The notes under the pieces: generated by a model
Told to the model about the DNA's origin: nothing
Seen by the model: only the letters and a program-made list of their open reading frames with translations
Database searches by the model: none
Source of the DNA: Firmicutes bacterium UBA5201
GTDB taxonomy: Bacteria > Bacillota > Clostridia > Peptostreptococcales > Acidaminobacteraceae
NCBI GenBank assembly: GCA_002412775.1
Contig: DHVT01000012.1
Location: 62,001-126,000 of the forward strand
Direction of reading: 5' to 3'
Length of the DNA stretch: 64,000 nucleotides
Part shown: positions 7,258 through 14,911 of the stretch, piece by piece
Layout: every line of letters begins with the position of its first letter
Numbering within the stretch: the stretch's first letter is position 1
Translations under genes and position numbers: made by a program

Positions 7258-7988
7258 AAATCAAACTATTAAAAGGAATGGGTATTATGGCGATGACAAT
7301 CGCAATCCTTACAGCGGCAACATTTTACAATCCTGCTACGGTTTCCGAAGCAGCTGAAGCAGGTACGGATGTCAGAATGGTCACAGTTAGTGGTGAAGGA
7401 AAAATTGTTGTCACTCCTGATGTGGCTCACATCGAACTTGGTGTCCAAACGAAAAATGAGGATGCCACAGTTGCTCAGCAAAACAATGCAAAATTAATGA
7501 GTGCGGTTGTTGAAGCCATCAAAAAAGCAGGAATTGATGAAAAGGATATTCAGACAACAGGTTACAGTCTATACCAGACTTACGACTATCAACCGGATGG
7601 TTCGCAAAAAGATCCTTACTACGTAGCCAACAATATTGTCAGAGTAAAAATCAAAGATGTGGATTCAGTTGGAAAAATCATCGATCTCGCTACAGTTGCT
7701 GGAGCCAATACAGTCAACAGTATACAATTTTCGATCGAGGATGATTCAGAATTTTATCAGGAAGCATTGAAACTTGCAATGGCAAGTGCCAAATCAAAAG
7801 CCACTGCAATCATGGGCACTTTTGATAAGACCCCTGGCATTCCAAAGTCAGTTGTGGAATCCGGAAGTAGCACACCTATCATTTACGGATATGGTTCAGA
7901 GAAAGCGATGGCTTCGGATATGGCAACTCCAATCGAATCCGGAGAAATCACAATAACAGCAAATGTAAGCGTTTCATACGACTATTAA
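7254..7988 (+). CDS. SIMPL-domain (DUF541) secreted protein
   Basis: A signal peptide (first ~35 residues, hydrophobic core MAMTIAILTAATF) is followed by a SIMPL/DUF541 domain: VTVSGEGKIVVTPDVAHIELGV near the N-terminus and ITITANVSVSYDY at the end. Family members are periplasmic or surface proteins linked to oxidative or envelope stress; the molecular role is unknown. The ATG overlaps the stop of the anti-sigma gene (ATGA) and has AAAGGAGG upstream, so it is translationally coupled in the sigma operon and may be part of the stress output. Confidence 0.88.
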   Translation: MKIKLLKGMGIMAMTIAILTAATFYNPATVSEAAEAGTDVRMVTVSGEGKIVVTPDVAHIELGVQTKNEDATVAQQNNAKLMSAVVEAIKKAGIDEKDIQTTGYSLYQTYDYQPDGSQKDPYYVANNIVRVKIKDVDSVGKIIDLATVAGANTVNSIQFSIEDDSEFYQEALKLAMASAKSKATAIMGTFDKTPGIPKSVVESGSSTPIIYGYGSEKAMASDMATPIESGEITITANVSVSYDY

Positions 7989-7995
7989 ACTTTTG

Positions 7996-8023
7996 AAAAG
8001 CTGTCCTTACGGGCAGCTTTTTT
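7996..8023 (+). terminator. Intrinsic terminator of the sigma operon
   Basis: AAAAGCTGTCC and GGGCAGCTTTTTT form the stem around TTAC; T run follows. Confidence 0.85.
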
Positions 8024-8024
8024 A

Positions 8025-8033
8025 TGTTATAAT
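8025..8033 (+). promoter_or_regulatory. Extended -10 promoter of polA
   Basis: TGTTATAAT directly follows the preceding terminator T run, about 30 nt before the polA start. The -35 region is weak. Confidence 0.55.
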
Positions 8034-8063
8034 TTTTATATAATAAATGAAAGGAGCAATAAA

Positions 8064-10691
8064 TTGACTCATAAAATAGTGATAGTGGATGGCAATAGTT
8101 TGATCAACCGTGCATATTTTGCTATGGCGGAACTTAAAAACTCAAAAGGCATATACATGGGTGGAGTCTATGGACTCACCAATATGGTTTTAAACCTGAT
8201 AGAAAATTTTGGCCCAACTCATTTTTGTGTCGCTTTTGATATGAAAGGACCCACAAAAAGGCACGAAACCTATGAAGCTTATAAGGGTACGCGCAAAGGC
8301 ATGCCTGATGAACTGGCAATGCAGATGCCGATCGTCAAAGAAGTGCTTGATGTCCTGAAAATTCCTAGAATGGAATTGCAAGGTTACGAGGCGGATGACT
8401 TGATTGGAACATTGTCAAATCTGTGCAGGATGGATGGCTACGAGGTAAATGTGATTACTGGAGACAAAGATGCGCTTCAACTTGTCGATCTCGGTGTGAG
8501 GGTTCATATCACCAAAAAAGGCATATCCGAGCTTAAGGAGTATGCGGATCAAGATGTCTTTGAGGAACTTGGAGTGCATTCGAATCAGGTGATCGATTAT
8601 AAGGGACTCAGCGGTGATGCTTCCGACAACATCCCAGGCATTCCGGGTGTCGGACCCAAAACCGCCGCCAAATTGCTCGATGTGTTCGGGACTGTTGAAA
8701 ATCTTGTTGTAAAAAGCGATGAAATCGAAAATAAAAGAATCAGAGGGTTGGTGCAAGAATATTCCGACCAGGCACTTCTCAGCAAGAAATTGGCGACGAT
8801 ATTCTTGAATGTCCCAATTGAGATAGAATTGGAGGATTTCAAATTGAGGACGCCTGAAACCGAAAGCGTCATCGAAATTCTGAAGTATTATGAACTCAAC
8901 AACATCCTTACGAAATTCAAGAGCCAAACCGATGTGAAAGAAGCCAGAGAAATTACACCCTACAAAATGGTTGATGGTGATGAGCTTCAAGAAATCATTG
9001 GAAAAACTGGTTCTTTTGCTTTCAAATTATTCTATTCCGATTTGAAAACTGAATTGAAAGCAGCTGTTTTTTCCGTGGGCGATCAGATCTATGCTCTTAA
9101 CAATTCAGAGGATATCAAAGTTTTGAAACCAATTTTCGAAGATAAGAACATATACAAAAGGGGATATGACGTTAAAAACGAATACCTTTATCTGATGGCT
9201 CAAGCAATTGATCTGAACGGTGTGGATTTTGATGGATACATCGCCGCGTATCTGCTTGACCCATCAAGGAGAAATTATGATCTTTCTGAGATCTATTTTG
9301 AGTATGCTTCTCAGAATATCGAGTCCAATGATTCCTTTTTCGGAAAAGGAGCCAAGAAAATCGATCTCAATACCATGGAAACAGAATTGTTTTTGGAATA
9401 TGCCGCTGAGCAAGTCAGTGTGATAACTGAGTTAAGTACAATCCTTACGGAAAAAATTAAAGCCTCAGGTGTTGAAAAACTATTTAGTGAAGTGGAATTG
9501 CCTCTGGTCAAGATTCTATCCGATATAGAACATGTCGGATTCAGAGTTGATTTGGAGCAAGTTGATACCATCGACGGTCAACTCGTTGAGAAATTGACAC
9601 AAATTGAAAAAGACGTCTATGATTTGGCGGGAGAAACCTTCAATATCAATTCTCCAAAACAATTGGGAGTGATTCTATTTGAAAAGCTGGGACTTCCTGC
9701 TTTAAAGAAAACCAAAACCGGTTACTCCACCAATCATGATGTGCTTGAAAAATTAATCGGCAAACATCCGATCGTATCAGAGATCATGGAGTACAGAACT
9801 TATTCAAAACTCAAATCGACTTATATCGACGGACTAAGAAATGTCATAGATTATGAAAACAGAAGAGTTCATACTTCTCTCAATCAAACCGTTACAGTCA
9901 CGGGAAGATTGAGCTCAACAGAACCCAATCTGCAAAATATACCAATCAAGTTGCCTTATGGAAGAAAAATCAGACGTTTCTTTATTGCGGATCCCGGATG
10001 TATTCTCCTTGGAGCAGACTATTCCCAAATTGAACTCAGGGTACTCGCACACTTGTCACGCGATGAAAAACTCATTGAAGCTTTCAGTAATAATCTCGAT
10101 ATCCACACAATCACGGCCTCCCAAGTATTCAAGATTCCTGAAAACGAAGTGAGCAGTTTGCAACGTAGCCGTGCCAAAGAGGTCAATTTTGGAATCGTAT
10201 ATGGAATGGGCGATTTTGGGCTGTCGGAAAGTTTGGGAATAAGCAGAAAAGAAGCAAAAGCATATATTGAGAATTATTTTGAAAGTTATCCGAAAGTCCA
10301 AGGCTTTATGAATACAATCATCGACAATTGCAAAGCAGTTGGTTATGTTGAAACCATACTCAATCGAAGAAGGTATGTTCCTGATATTGACAGCAAGAAT
10401 TTCATGCTGAGATCGTCAGCTGAAAGGATAGCCAGAAACACGCCAATTCAAGGCTCAGCGGCCGATATCATCAAACTCGCCATGATCAAGGTCTATAACG
10501 CTTTAAATGAAAACAATCTCAAAAGCAAATTGATCCTTCAAGTGCATGACGAACTGATATTGAATGTCCCAATGGATGAACTCGATCAGGTTAAAGCCAT
10601 TCTTAAAGACAGCATGGAAAACGCCATTGAACTTTGTGTCCCTTTGAATGTGGATATGAATACCGGAGGCAGTTGGTATGATGCGAAATGA
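8064..10691 (+). CDS. polA: DNA polymerase I
   Basis: Repair and Okazaki-fragment polymerase of 875 aa. The N-terminal 5' nuclease is complete (VDGNSLINRAYFAM, VDGD-type acidic site, GVGPKTAAKLL helix-hairpin-helix). The central 3'-5' exonuclease fold is degenerate: FAFKLFYSDL stands where the catalytic D-x-E should be, so proofreading is probably lost, as in other Firmicutes. Polymerase motifs are intact: A DYSQIELR near 651, B RAKEVNFGIVYGM, C QVHDELI near 826. The start is TTG at 8064, with AAAGGAG 7 nt upstream and the conserved KIVIVDGNS directly after. It overlaps coaE by 14 nt. Confidence 0.97.
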   Translation: MTHKIVIVDGNSLINRAYFAMAELKNSKGIYMGGVYGLTNMVLNLIENFGPTHFCVAFDMKGPTKRHETYEAYKGTRKGMPDELAMQMPIVKEVLDVLKIPRMELQGYEADDLIGTLSNLCRMDGYEVNVITGDKDALQLVDLGVRVHITKKGISELKEYADQDVFEELGVHSNQVIDYKGLSGDASDNIPGIPGVGPKTAAKLLDVFGTVENLVVKSDEIENKRIRGLVQEYSDQALLSKKLATIFLNVPIEIELEDFKLRTPETESVIEILKYYELNNILTKFKSQTDVKEAREITPYKMVDGDELQEIIGKTGSFAFKLFYSDLKTELKAAVFSVGDQIYALNNSEDIKVLKPIFEDKNIYKRGYDVKNEYLYLMAQAIDLNGVDFDGYIAAYLLDPSRRNYDLSEIYFEYASQNIESNDSFFGKGAKKIDLNTMETELFLEYAAEQVSVITELSTILTEKIKASGVEKLFSEVELPLVKILSDIEHVGFRVDLEQVDTIDGQLVEKLTQIEKDVYDLAGETFNINSPKQLGVILFEKLGLPALKKTKTGYSTNHDVLEKLIGKHPIVSEIMEYRTYSKLKSTYIDGLRNVIDYENRRVHTSLNQTVTVTGRLSSTEPNLQNIPIKLPYGRKIRRFFIADPGCILLGADYSQIELRVLAHLSRDEKLIEAFSNNLDIHTITASQVFKIPENEVSSLQRSRAKEVNFGIVYGMGDFGLSESLGISRKEAKAYIENYFESYPKVQGFMNTIIDNCKAVGYVETILNRRRYVPDIDSKNFMLRSSAERIARNTPIQGSAADIIKLAMIKVYNALNENNLKSKLILQVHDELILNVPMDELDQVKAILKDSMENAIELCVPLNVDMNTGGSWYDAK

Positions 10692-11289
10692 GAAATGCAA
10701 GTTCATAGGACTCACAGGAGGCATAGGCAGTGGTAAAAGCACAGTGACTGAGTACCTTAAGAGTAAAGGTTATATCGTCATTGATGCGGATGTGCTGGCA
10801 AAAACAGTTGTTGAACCCGGTGAAAAAGCTTATTTTGATATTGTCTCGGAGTTTGGGGAAGTCATTTTGAACAACGATCGAAGTATCAACAGAAAAATGC
10901 TCGGAGATATAATTTTCAACGACATTGCTCTCAGGAAGAAATTGAATGCTATTGTACATCCTGAAGTAAGACGTCTGATGATGGAACTGCTTCACGAATT
11001 CTCCTATCATAATGAGGTGTTGTTTGCGGACATACCTCTCTTGATCGAATCGGATCTCATGTACATGTTTGATCAGGTTTGGCTTGTTTACGCACCTGAA
11101 GACATATGTTTGAATCGTATCATCGAACGGGACAAAGTCGGTATGGAAGAAGCCTTACTGAGGATACGGGCTCAAATGCCTATTGATGAAAAAAAAATAG
11201 TATCCGATTTGATCATTGACAATTCAACAGATGAAGAGGCCTTATATAGACAAATCGATCAAGCTTTGGCTTTTTCGATAAATAAATAA
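10678..11289 (+). CDS. coaE: Dephospho-CoA kinase
   Basis: Final enzyme of coenzyme A synthesis, phosphorylating dephospho-CoA. The 203-aa product has the P-loop GLTGGIGSGKSTV at the N-terminus, DADVLAKTVVEPG and DIPLLIES motifs, and the usual length. The start at 10678 has GGAGG 8 nt upstream inside polA; the genes overlap by 14 nt, so translation is coupled. The polA-coaE pairing is common in Firmicutes. Confidence 0.95.
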   Translation: MMRNEKCKFIGLTGGIGSGKSTVTEYLKSKGYIVIDADVLAKTVVEPGEKAYFDIVSEFGEVILNNDRSINRKMLGDIIFNDIALRKKLNAIVHPEVRRLMMELLHEFSYHNEVLFADIPLLIESDLMYMFDQVWLVYAPEDICLNRIIERDKVGMEEALLRIRAQMPIDEKKIVSDLIIDNSTDEEALYRQIDQALAFSINK

Positions 11290-11295
11290 CGAACG

Positions 11296-11324
11296 TTGAT
11301 TCCACCATTCAAATCACTTATAAT
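11296..11324 (+). promoter_or_regulatory. Promoter of the nicotinate phosphoribosyltransferase gene
   Basis: TTGATT, 17 nt, TATAAT; starts 32 nt before the ATG. Near-consensus housekeeping promoter. Confidence 0.8.
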
Positions 11325-11355
11325 GTAATGGACTAAATGGTAGGAAGGAAGAACC

Positions 11356-12393
11356 ATGATTAAAGAACTTAAGCAGTTGTCGGATATTGATGAAATCGAG
11401 ATTTCCGAAAAACGTCTATTGCATAGTGCGACCCATGAGGAAATTATAGGCGGACACACGACAGATGTATATTTTTTAAGGACTCTGGACATTTTAAACC
11501 ATATGAATTTATCGGATTCTGAAGTCATTGCAGAGATTTTTCCAAGAAAGCCTGGAGTCATGGCTGGTATGGAGGAGGTCATCAATCTATTCAAAGACAA
11601 AAATGTTGAATTGTGGGCGATTGATGAAGGAGAAACTTTCGATATAAAAGATACGATCCTAAGAATCAAAGGGAAATACAGCGAGTTCGCGATTTTTGAA
11701 ACCACCATTCTGGGGATGCTTGCAAGTGCTTCGGGTTGGGCAACCGCTTCAAGAACAGTCAAAGAGGCTTGTGGCGACAAATTCTTTTTATGCTTCGGTG
11801 CCAGACATGTGCATCCTTCCGTAGCTCCAGTTATGGAACGTGCTGCTGTCATCGGTGGTGCAGGTGGTGCGAGTTGTATTTTAGCAGCCAAACTTAGTGG
11901 AATAAATCCATCCGGTACCGTACCCCACAGTGCTATGCTTGTTGCGGGCGATACTTTACCTGTGGCGATGGCATACGATAAAATAGCGGCGCCGGACCAT
12001 AACAGGATTGTTTTGGTGGACACTTACAAAGATGAAGTGGAAGAAGCCATTAGAATTGCAAAAGCCTTGAATGGCAATTTGTATGGTGTTCGTCTAGACA
12101 CTCCGAGTGAACGCGGTGGGGTGACACCTGGATTGGTCAAAGAGATGAGAGCAAAACTTGATCTGGAAGGTTTCGATAACGTCAAGATTTTTGTATCGGG
12201 TGGTTTGACGCCAGATCGAATCAGACTGCTCAGTGAAGCCGGTGCCGATTCGTTTGGGGTAGGAAGTTACATTTCTGCCGCATCACCAATTGACATGACT
12301 ATGGATTTGAAAGTGGTGGAAGGAAAACCGGTTGCCAAACGTGGCCGTATTCCCGGATTGGTTGAAAACCAAAAACTGAAAAAAATCAAGTGA
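11356..12393 (+). CDS. Nicotinate phosphoribosyltransferase
   Basis: Makes nicotinate mononucleotide from nicotinate and PRPP (NAD salvage). The 345-aa product is the short form of the family: GHTTDVYF, CFGARHVHP, GGAGGASCILAAKLSG, GTVPHSAML, RLDTPSERGG and the phosphate-binding IFVSGGLTPDRI...GADSFGVGSYI. The GTVPHS and SGG/GVGS motifs are diagnostic. GGAAGGAAG stands before the ATG. It is monocistronic, with a consensus promoter and a terminator. The last enzyme step could in principle be nicotinamide, but the motif set fits the nicotinate branch. Confidence 0.9.
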   Translation: MIKELKQLSDIDEIEISEKRLLHSATHEEIIGGHTTDVYFLRTLDILNHMNLSDSEVIAEIFPRKPGVMAGMEEVINLFKDKNVELWAIDEGETFDIKDTILRIKGKYSEFAIFETTILGMLASASGWATASRTVKEACGDKFFLCFGARHVHPSVAPVMERAAVIGGAGGASCILAAKLSGINPSGTVPHSAMLVAGDTLPVAMAYDKIAAPDHNRIVLVDTYKDEVEEAIRIAKALNGNLYGVRLDTPSERGGVTPGLVKEMRAKLDLEGFDNVKIFVSGGLTPDRIRLLSEAGADSFGVGSYISAASPIDMTMDLKVVEGKPVAKRGRIPGLVENQKLKKIK

Positions 12394-12403
12394 TCCAAAG
12401 TAA

Positions 12404-12445
12404 AAAAGCGTCAATCCATCTCCGAGGAGTAAGATTGACGCTTTT
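12404..12445 (+). terminator. Intrinsic terminator of the NAPRTase gene
   Basis: AAAAGCGTCAATC pairs with GATTGACGCTTTT; the loop contains a nested CTCC/GGAG stem. Confidence 0.8.
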
Positions 12446-12460
12446 CTGAATTTTAAGCAT

Positions 12461-12493
12461 AAAAAAAAAGACTTGAACCAAGTCTTTTTTTAA
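12461..12493 (-). terminator. Terminator of tRNA-Leu(GAG)
   Basis: AAAGACTTG/CAAGTCTTT stem flanked by A run on one side and T run on the other; on the minus strand it ends the tRNA transcript. Confidence 0.75.
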
Positions 12494-12494
12494 A

Positions 12495-12580
12495 TGGTGC
12501 GGATGATGGGACTTGAACCCATACGGTATTGCTACCACAGACCCCTCAAGCCTGCGTGTCTGCCATTCCACCACATCCGC
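12495..12580 (-). tRNA. tRNA-Leu(GAG)
   Basis: An 86-nt class II tRNA with encoded CCA, acceptor GCGGATG/CATCCGC, anticodon stem CAGGC/GTCTG and loop TTGAGGG (anticodon GAG, reading CUC/CUU), long variable arm and GGTTCAAGTCC T-arm on the minus strand. Confidence 0.95.
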
Positions 12581-12661
12581 ATGTCTTGTTGCGACTTTTT
12601 TATTATAGTGACATTGCAATAAAAAGTCAATAGGTATTTCAAAAATAAATTTCAAAGGATT

Positions 12662-12691
12662 TTCACAATTTGAAAAGAATGGTGGTATAAT
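12662..12691 (+). promoter_or_regulatory. Promoter of the TauE/SafE gene
   Basis: TTCACA, 18 nt, TATAAT; 33 nt before the start codon. Confidence 0.6.
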
Positions 12692-12724
12692 GATTTTTAG
12701 GTCTAGTATACAAGGAGATATGAA

Positions 12725-13435
12725 ATGACAATTATTTTGACAGGAATGATCATATTGATCTCGGCTATGGTTCAGGGCGCGACCAGTTTTGGATTTTCAC
12801 TATTGGCATTACCGTTGCTGGGTCTGTTCCTAAATCTCAAAACCATTGTGCCCATGCTTGTTTTTTTCAGTCTGATCATGAACATCATCATTTTGGTGAG
12901 GTTAAAGATGGTGCCTCACATAAAATCACTTTTACTGATGTTTGTCATGGCAGTTTTAACAACGCCAATCGGAGTGTTGCTGCTCAAATTCACGAATGAG
13001 GATACTTTGAAAATCTTCATTGGGATTGTTTTGATACTAATAGCCATTGCAATGAAACGAGGATTCAGGATTCATTTGAAGAATCAAAACAAGTCTTATT
13101 TCATCGCTGGTATTCTGAGCGGATTGCTCAACGGTTCTGTTTCACTCAGTGGTCCACCAATAGTGGTGATGCTGTCCAATGAGAACAAGAACCGGGACCA
13201 CTTCAGAAGCAGTTTGACCACTTATTTCTTATTGCTCAACATTGTCACTGTCTTTCTATACGTGGGCGGGGGACTGATCACATTTCAAACCTTCAAGGAT
13301 CAATTGATCATTTTGCCTTTCCTGATTGTAGGTACTTTATTGGGCACTGCGCTGGGCAGCAGGATCAATGAAGAAAAATTTAAGGCTATTGTGTTGAATT
13401 TATTGGTGATTATGGGTATAATTAATTTATTTTAG
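12725..13435 (+). CDS. TauE/SafE (TSUP) family membrane permease
   Basis: The 236-aa product is almost wholly hydrophobic with about seven to eight helices and the two repeated TSUP half motifs (GATSFGFSLLALPLL near residue 18 and GLLNGSVSLSGPPIVVML near 133). Family members export sulfite, sulfoacetate or related organosulfur anions; the substrate here is unknown. AAGGAGA lies 6 nt before the ATG. The cheY gene starts 15 nt after its stop without a terminator between, so the two may share a transcript. Confidence 0.85.
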   Translation: MTIILTGMIILISAMVQGATSFGFSLLALPLLGLFLNLKTIVPMLVFFSLIMNIIILVRLKMVPHIKSLLLMFVMAVLTTPIGVLLLKFTNEDTLKIFIGIVLILIAIAMKRGFRIHLKNQNKSYFIAGILSGLLNGSVSLSGPPIVVMLSNENKNRDHFRSSLTTYFLLLNIVTVFLYVGGGLITFQTFKDQLIILPFLIVGTLLGTALGSRINEEKFKAIVLNLLVIMGIINLF

Positions 13436-13450
13436 AAGGGTGGCGCAATT

Positions 13451-13813
13451 ATGGGTAAAAGAATTATGATTGTCGATGACGCTATGTTCATGAGAAAACT
13501 TTTGAGCGATATTGTCACAAAAGCTGGATATGAAGTTGTGGCGGAAGCTGGTAATGGCAATGAGGCATTCCAGAAATATAAAGAAGTCAAACCCGATTTG
13601 GTCACTATGGACATAACGATGCCTGAAGTCAGTGGCATTGAAGGGCTGAGACTGATCATTTCCGTGGATCCGAATGCCAAAGTGCTCATGTGCAGCGCGA
13701 TGGGACAGGAGAGCATGGTGATTGACTCGGTGCGTTCCGGTGCAAAAGGGTTTATTGTCAAACCTTTCGTCCCTGAAAAAGTCATCAGCGAAATTTCTAA
13801 ATTGATTGGTTGA
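13451..13813 (+). CDS. cheY: CheY-type single-domain response regulator
   Basis: The 120-aa receiver domain has the acidic pocket IVDD, phospho-acceptor Asp in LVTMDITMPEVSG near residue 55, a Ser/Ala switch (CSAMGQ) and the Lys of VKPF. There is no output domain, so it acts by protein contact, most likely at the flagellar motor switch (CheY). Partner chemotaxis genes are not in the window, which makes the assignment to chemotaxis an inference from the sequence type. Terminator follows. Confidence 0.88.
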   Translation: MGKRIMIVDDAMFMRKLLSDIVTKAGYEVVAEAGNGNEAFQKYKEVKPDLVTMDITMPEVSGIEGLRLIISVDPNAKVLMCSAMGQESMVIDSVRSGAKGFIVKPFVPEKVISEISKLIG

Positions 13814-13822
13814 AACGATGTG

Positions 13823-13868
13823 ATACAAGTTGTGCTTATTTAAGCTTTCTCAACTTGTATTTTTTTTG
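13823..13868 (+). terminator. Terminator after cheY
   Basis: ATACAAGTTG (13823-13832) pairs with CAACTTGTAT (13851-13860), then eight T, which run straight into the next -10 element. Confidence 0.85.
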
Positions 13869-13875
13869 TTATAAT
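13867..13875 (+). promoter_or_regulatory. Extended -10 promoter of the SPOR-domain gene
   Basis: TGTTATAAT overlaps the end of the cheY terminator T run, 33 nt before the start codon. Confidence 0.5.
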
Positions 13876-13907
13876 TGAAAAAGAAGTTTATAGGAGGCAA
13901 TCACAGT

Positions 13908-14696
13908 ATGAAACCATTGATACACTATTTCAATCAGATTAAAGACAAATTTTGGGTTGCGATGATTTTGATTCCACTCGTTGCATTTGCATTCGGATTC
14001 ATATTGACCGCAATCATTTTGTTGGCTACAGGCAAATTTGGAATTGCCTCAAAAGACTTGAACGAGGTTCCTGAAACTGCAATTGAGGTTCCAGTTGAGA
14101 AAGTTCAAACAGTAAGTGGTAAAATCGAATTCGAGTCAACCGATTTCTTTTTTGTCCAATTGGGCAGTTTCAATGCTGAGTCCAACGCAGAAGCAGCTTG
14201 TGAGAATCTGGAGGATAAAAACATATATGCCACATGGATCAAATCCAATACTCAGTATAAGGTGTTCACGGCTTTGACTTTTTCTGAAAGCAGTGCAAGA
14301 TCGTTTAGAAATTCATTTGTGACGAAGCACAATGAACACCAGGATGCCTATGTGGATTCCATCTCTGTCGAGTTCAGGACATTTGAATTTTGGGCCCTCT
14401 TGGAAGAGATAGAAAGCGTCAAAAAGGATTTTTATGATTTTTATTATGAAGCGGATTCATTTTGGTTGAAACTGAGTGATGAGACTGGAGTGAATACCGA
14501 TCTTATCGAGAATCAGATTGCACCACTTCAAAGAATTTTGGAAATATTGAGTGCCTATGATGAAAATGCTGATATGGAATTAACAAAGTTTGTACAAGAC
14601 AGCCTTGACATCTATCAGAATTTGATAGATCAAAAAGCGGGTGGAAGTAAGTTTAGTGGTGCTTATGCGGTACAATTATTGAAACTGACTCGATAG
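13908..14696 (+). CDS. Membrane-anchored SPOR-domain protein
   Basis: The 262-aa product has a short cytoplasmic end, one transmembrane helix (about 12-45, WVAMILIPLVAFAFGFIL) and an outer domain with FFFVQLGSFNAESNAEAACE...YKVFTALTFSESSARSF, which fits the SPOR fold that binds peptidoglycan stripped of stem peptides at division septa. The C-terminal ~110 residues are helical and unassigned. The start at 13908 has GGAGG 10 nt upstream; the frame extends upstream to a TTG inside the promoter, which is unlikely. Role in division or peptidoglycan handling is inferred from the domain. Confidence 0.75.
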   Translation: MKPLIHYFNQIKDKFWVAMILIPLVAFAFGFILTAIILLATGKFGIASKDLNEVPETAIEVPVEKVQTVSGKIEFESTDFFFVQLGSFNAESNAEAACENLEDKNIYATWIKSNTQYKVFTALTFSESSARSFRNSFVTKHNEHQDAYVDSISVEFRTFEFWALLEEIESVKKDFYDFYYEADSFWLKLSDETGVNTDLIENQIAPLQRILEILSAYDENADMELTKFVQDSLDIYQNLIDQKAGGSKFSGAYAVQLLKLTR

Positions 14697-14781
14697 ACAT
14701 TGGGAAACAGTGGGGTCAAAGATTGGTAAAGATTTAACTTGTTATTTCAAAAAAAATGTTGAAATTTCAATGACTCATGCA

Positions 14782-14810
14782 TTGACCTCACTTTGCTTTT
14801 ATAGTAAAAT
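14782..14810 (+). promoter_or_regulatory. Promoter of the rnf operon
   Basis: TTGACC, 17 nt, TAAAAT. RNA would start near 14817, leaving a ~95-nt leader before rnfC. Confidence 0.8.
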
Positions 14811-14825
14811 TGTTATGGTTATGCG

Positions 14826-14887
14826 AGAAATTGTATACAGTATAATTTCTTTGTTAATAAAAGTTAAAACATTGTCAAGTACAATGT
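14826..14887 (+). promoter_or_regulatory. Dyads in the rnf leader, including a Rex-like site
   Basis: Three dyads follow the rnf promoter: AGAAATT/AATTTCT (14826-14850), TTGTTAA followed by TTAAAACA (14851-14871), and a perfect ACATTGT-5 nt-ACAATGT (14869-14887). The second resembles the clostridial Rex operator TTGTTAA-N4-TTAACAA but its right half is shifted and imperfect. The third could be an operator or an mRNA hairpin close to the rnfC ribosome binding site. Confidence 0.35.
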
Positions 14888-14911
14888 CAAATTTATTGAA
14901 GGGGTGAGTAT

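Noticed and set aside
12386..12655. 89-codon minus-strand ORF over tRNA-Leu(GAG)
   Set aside because: It runs through the tRNA and two terminators; no ribosome binding site.
14710..14907. 65-codon ORF between the SPOR gene and rnfC
   Set aside because: It spans the rnf promoter and leader dyads, has no ribosome binding site and shows no domain; taken as chance.
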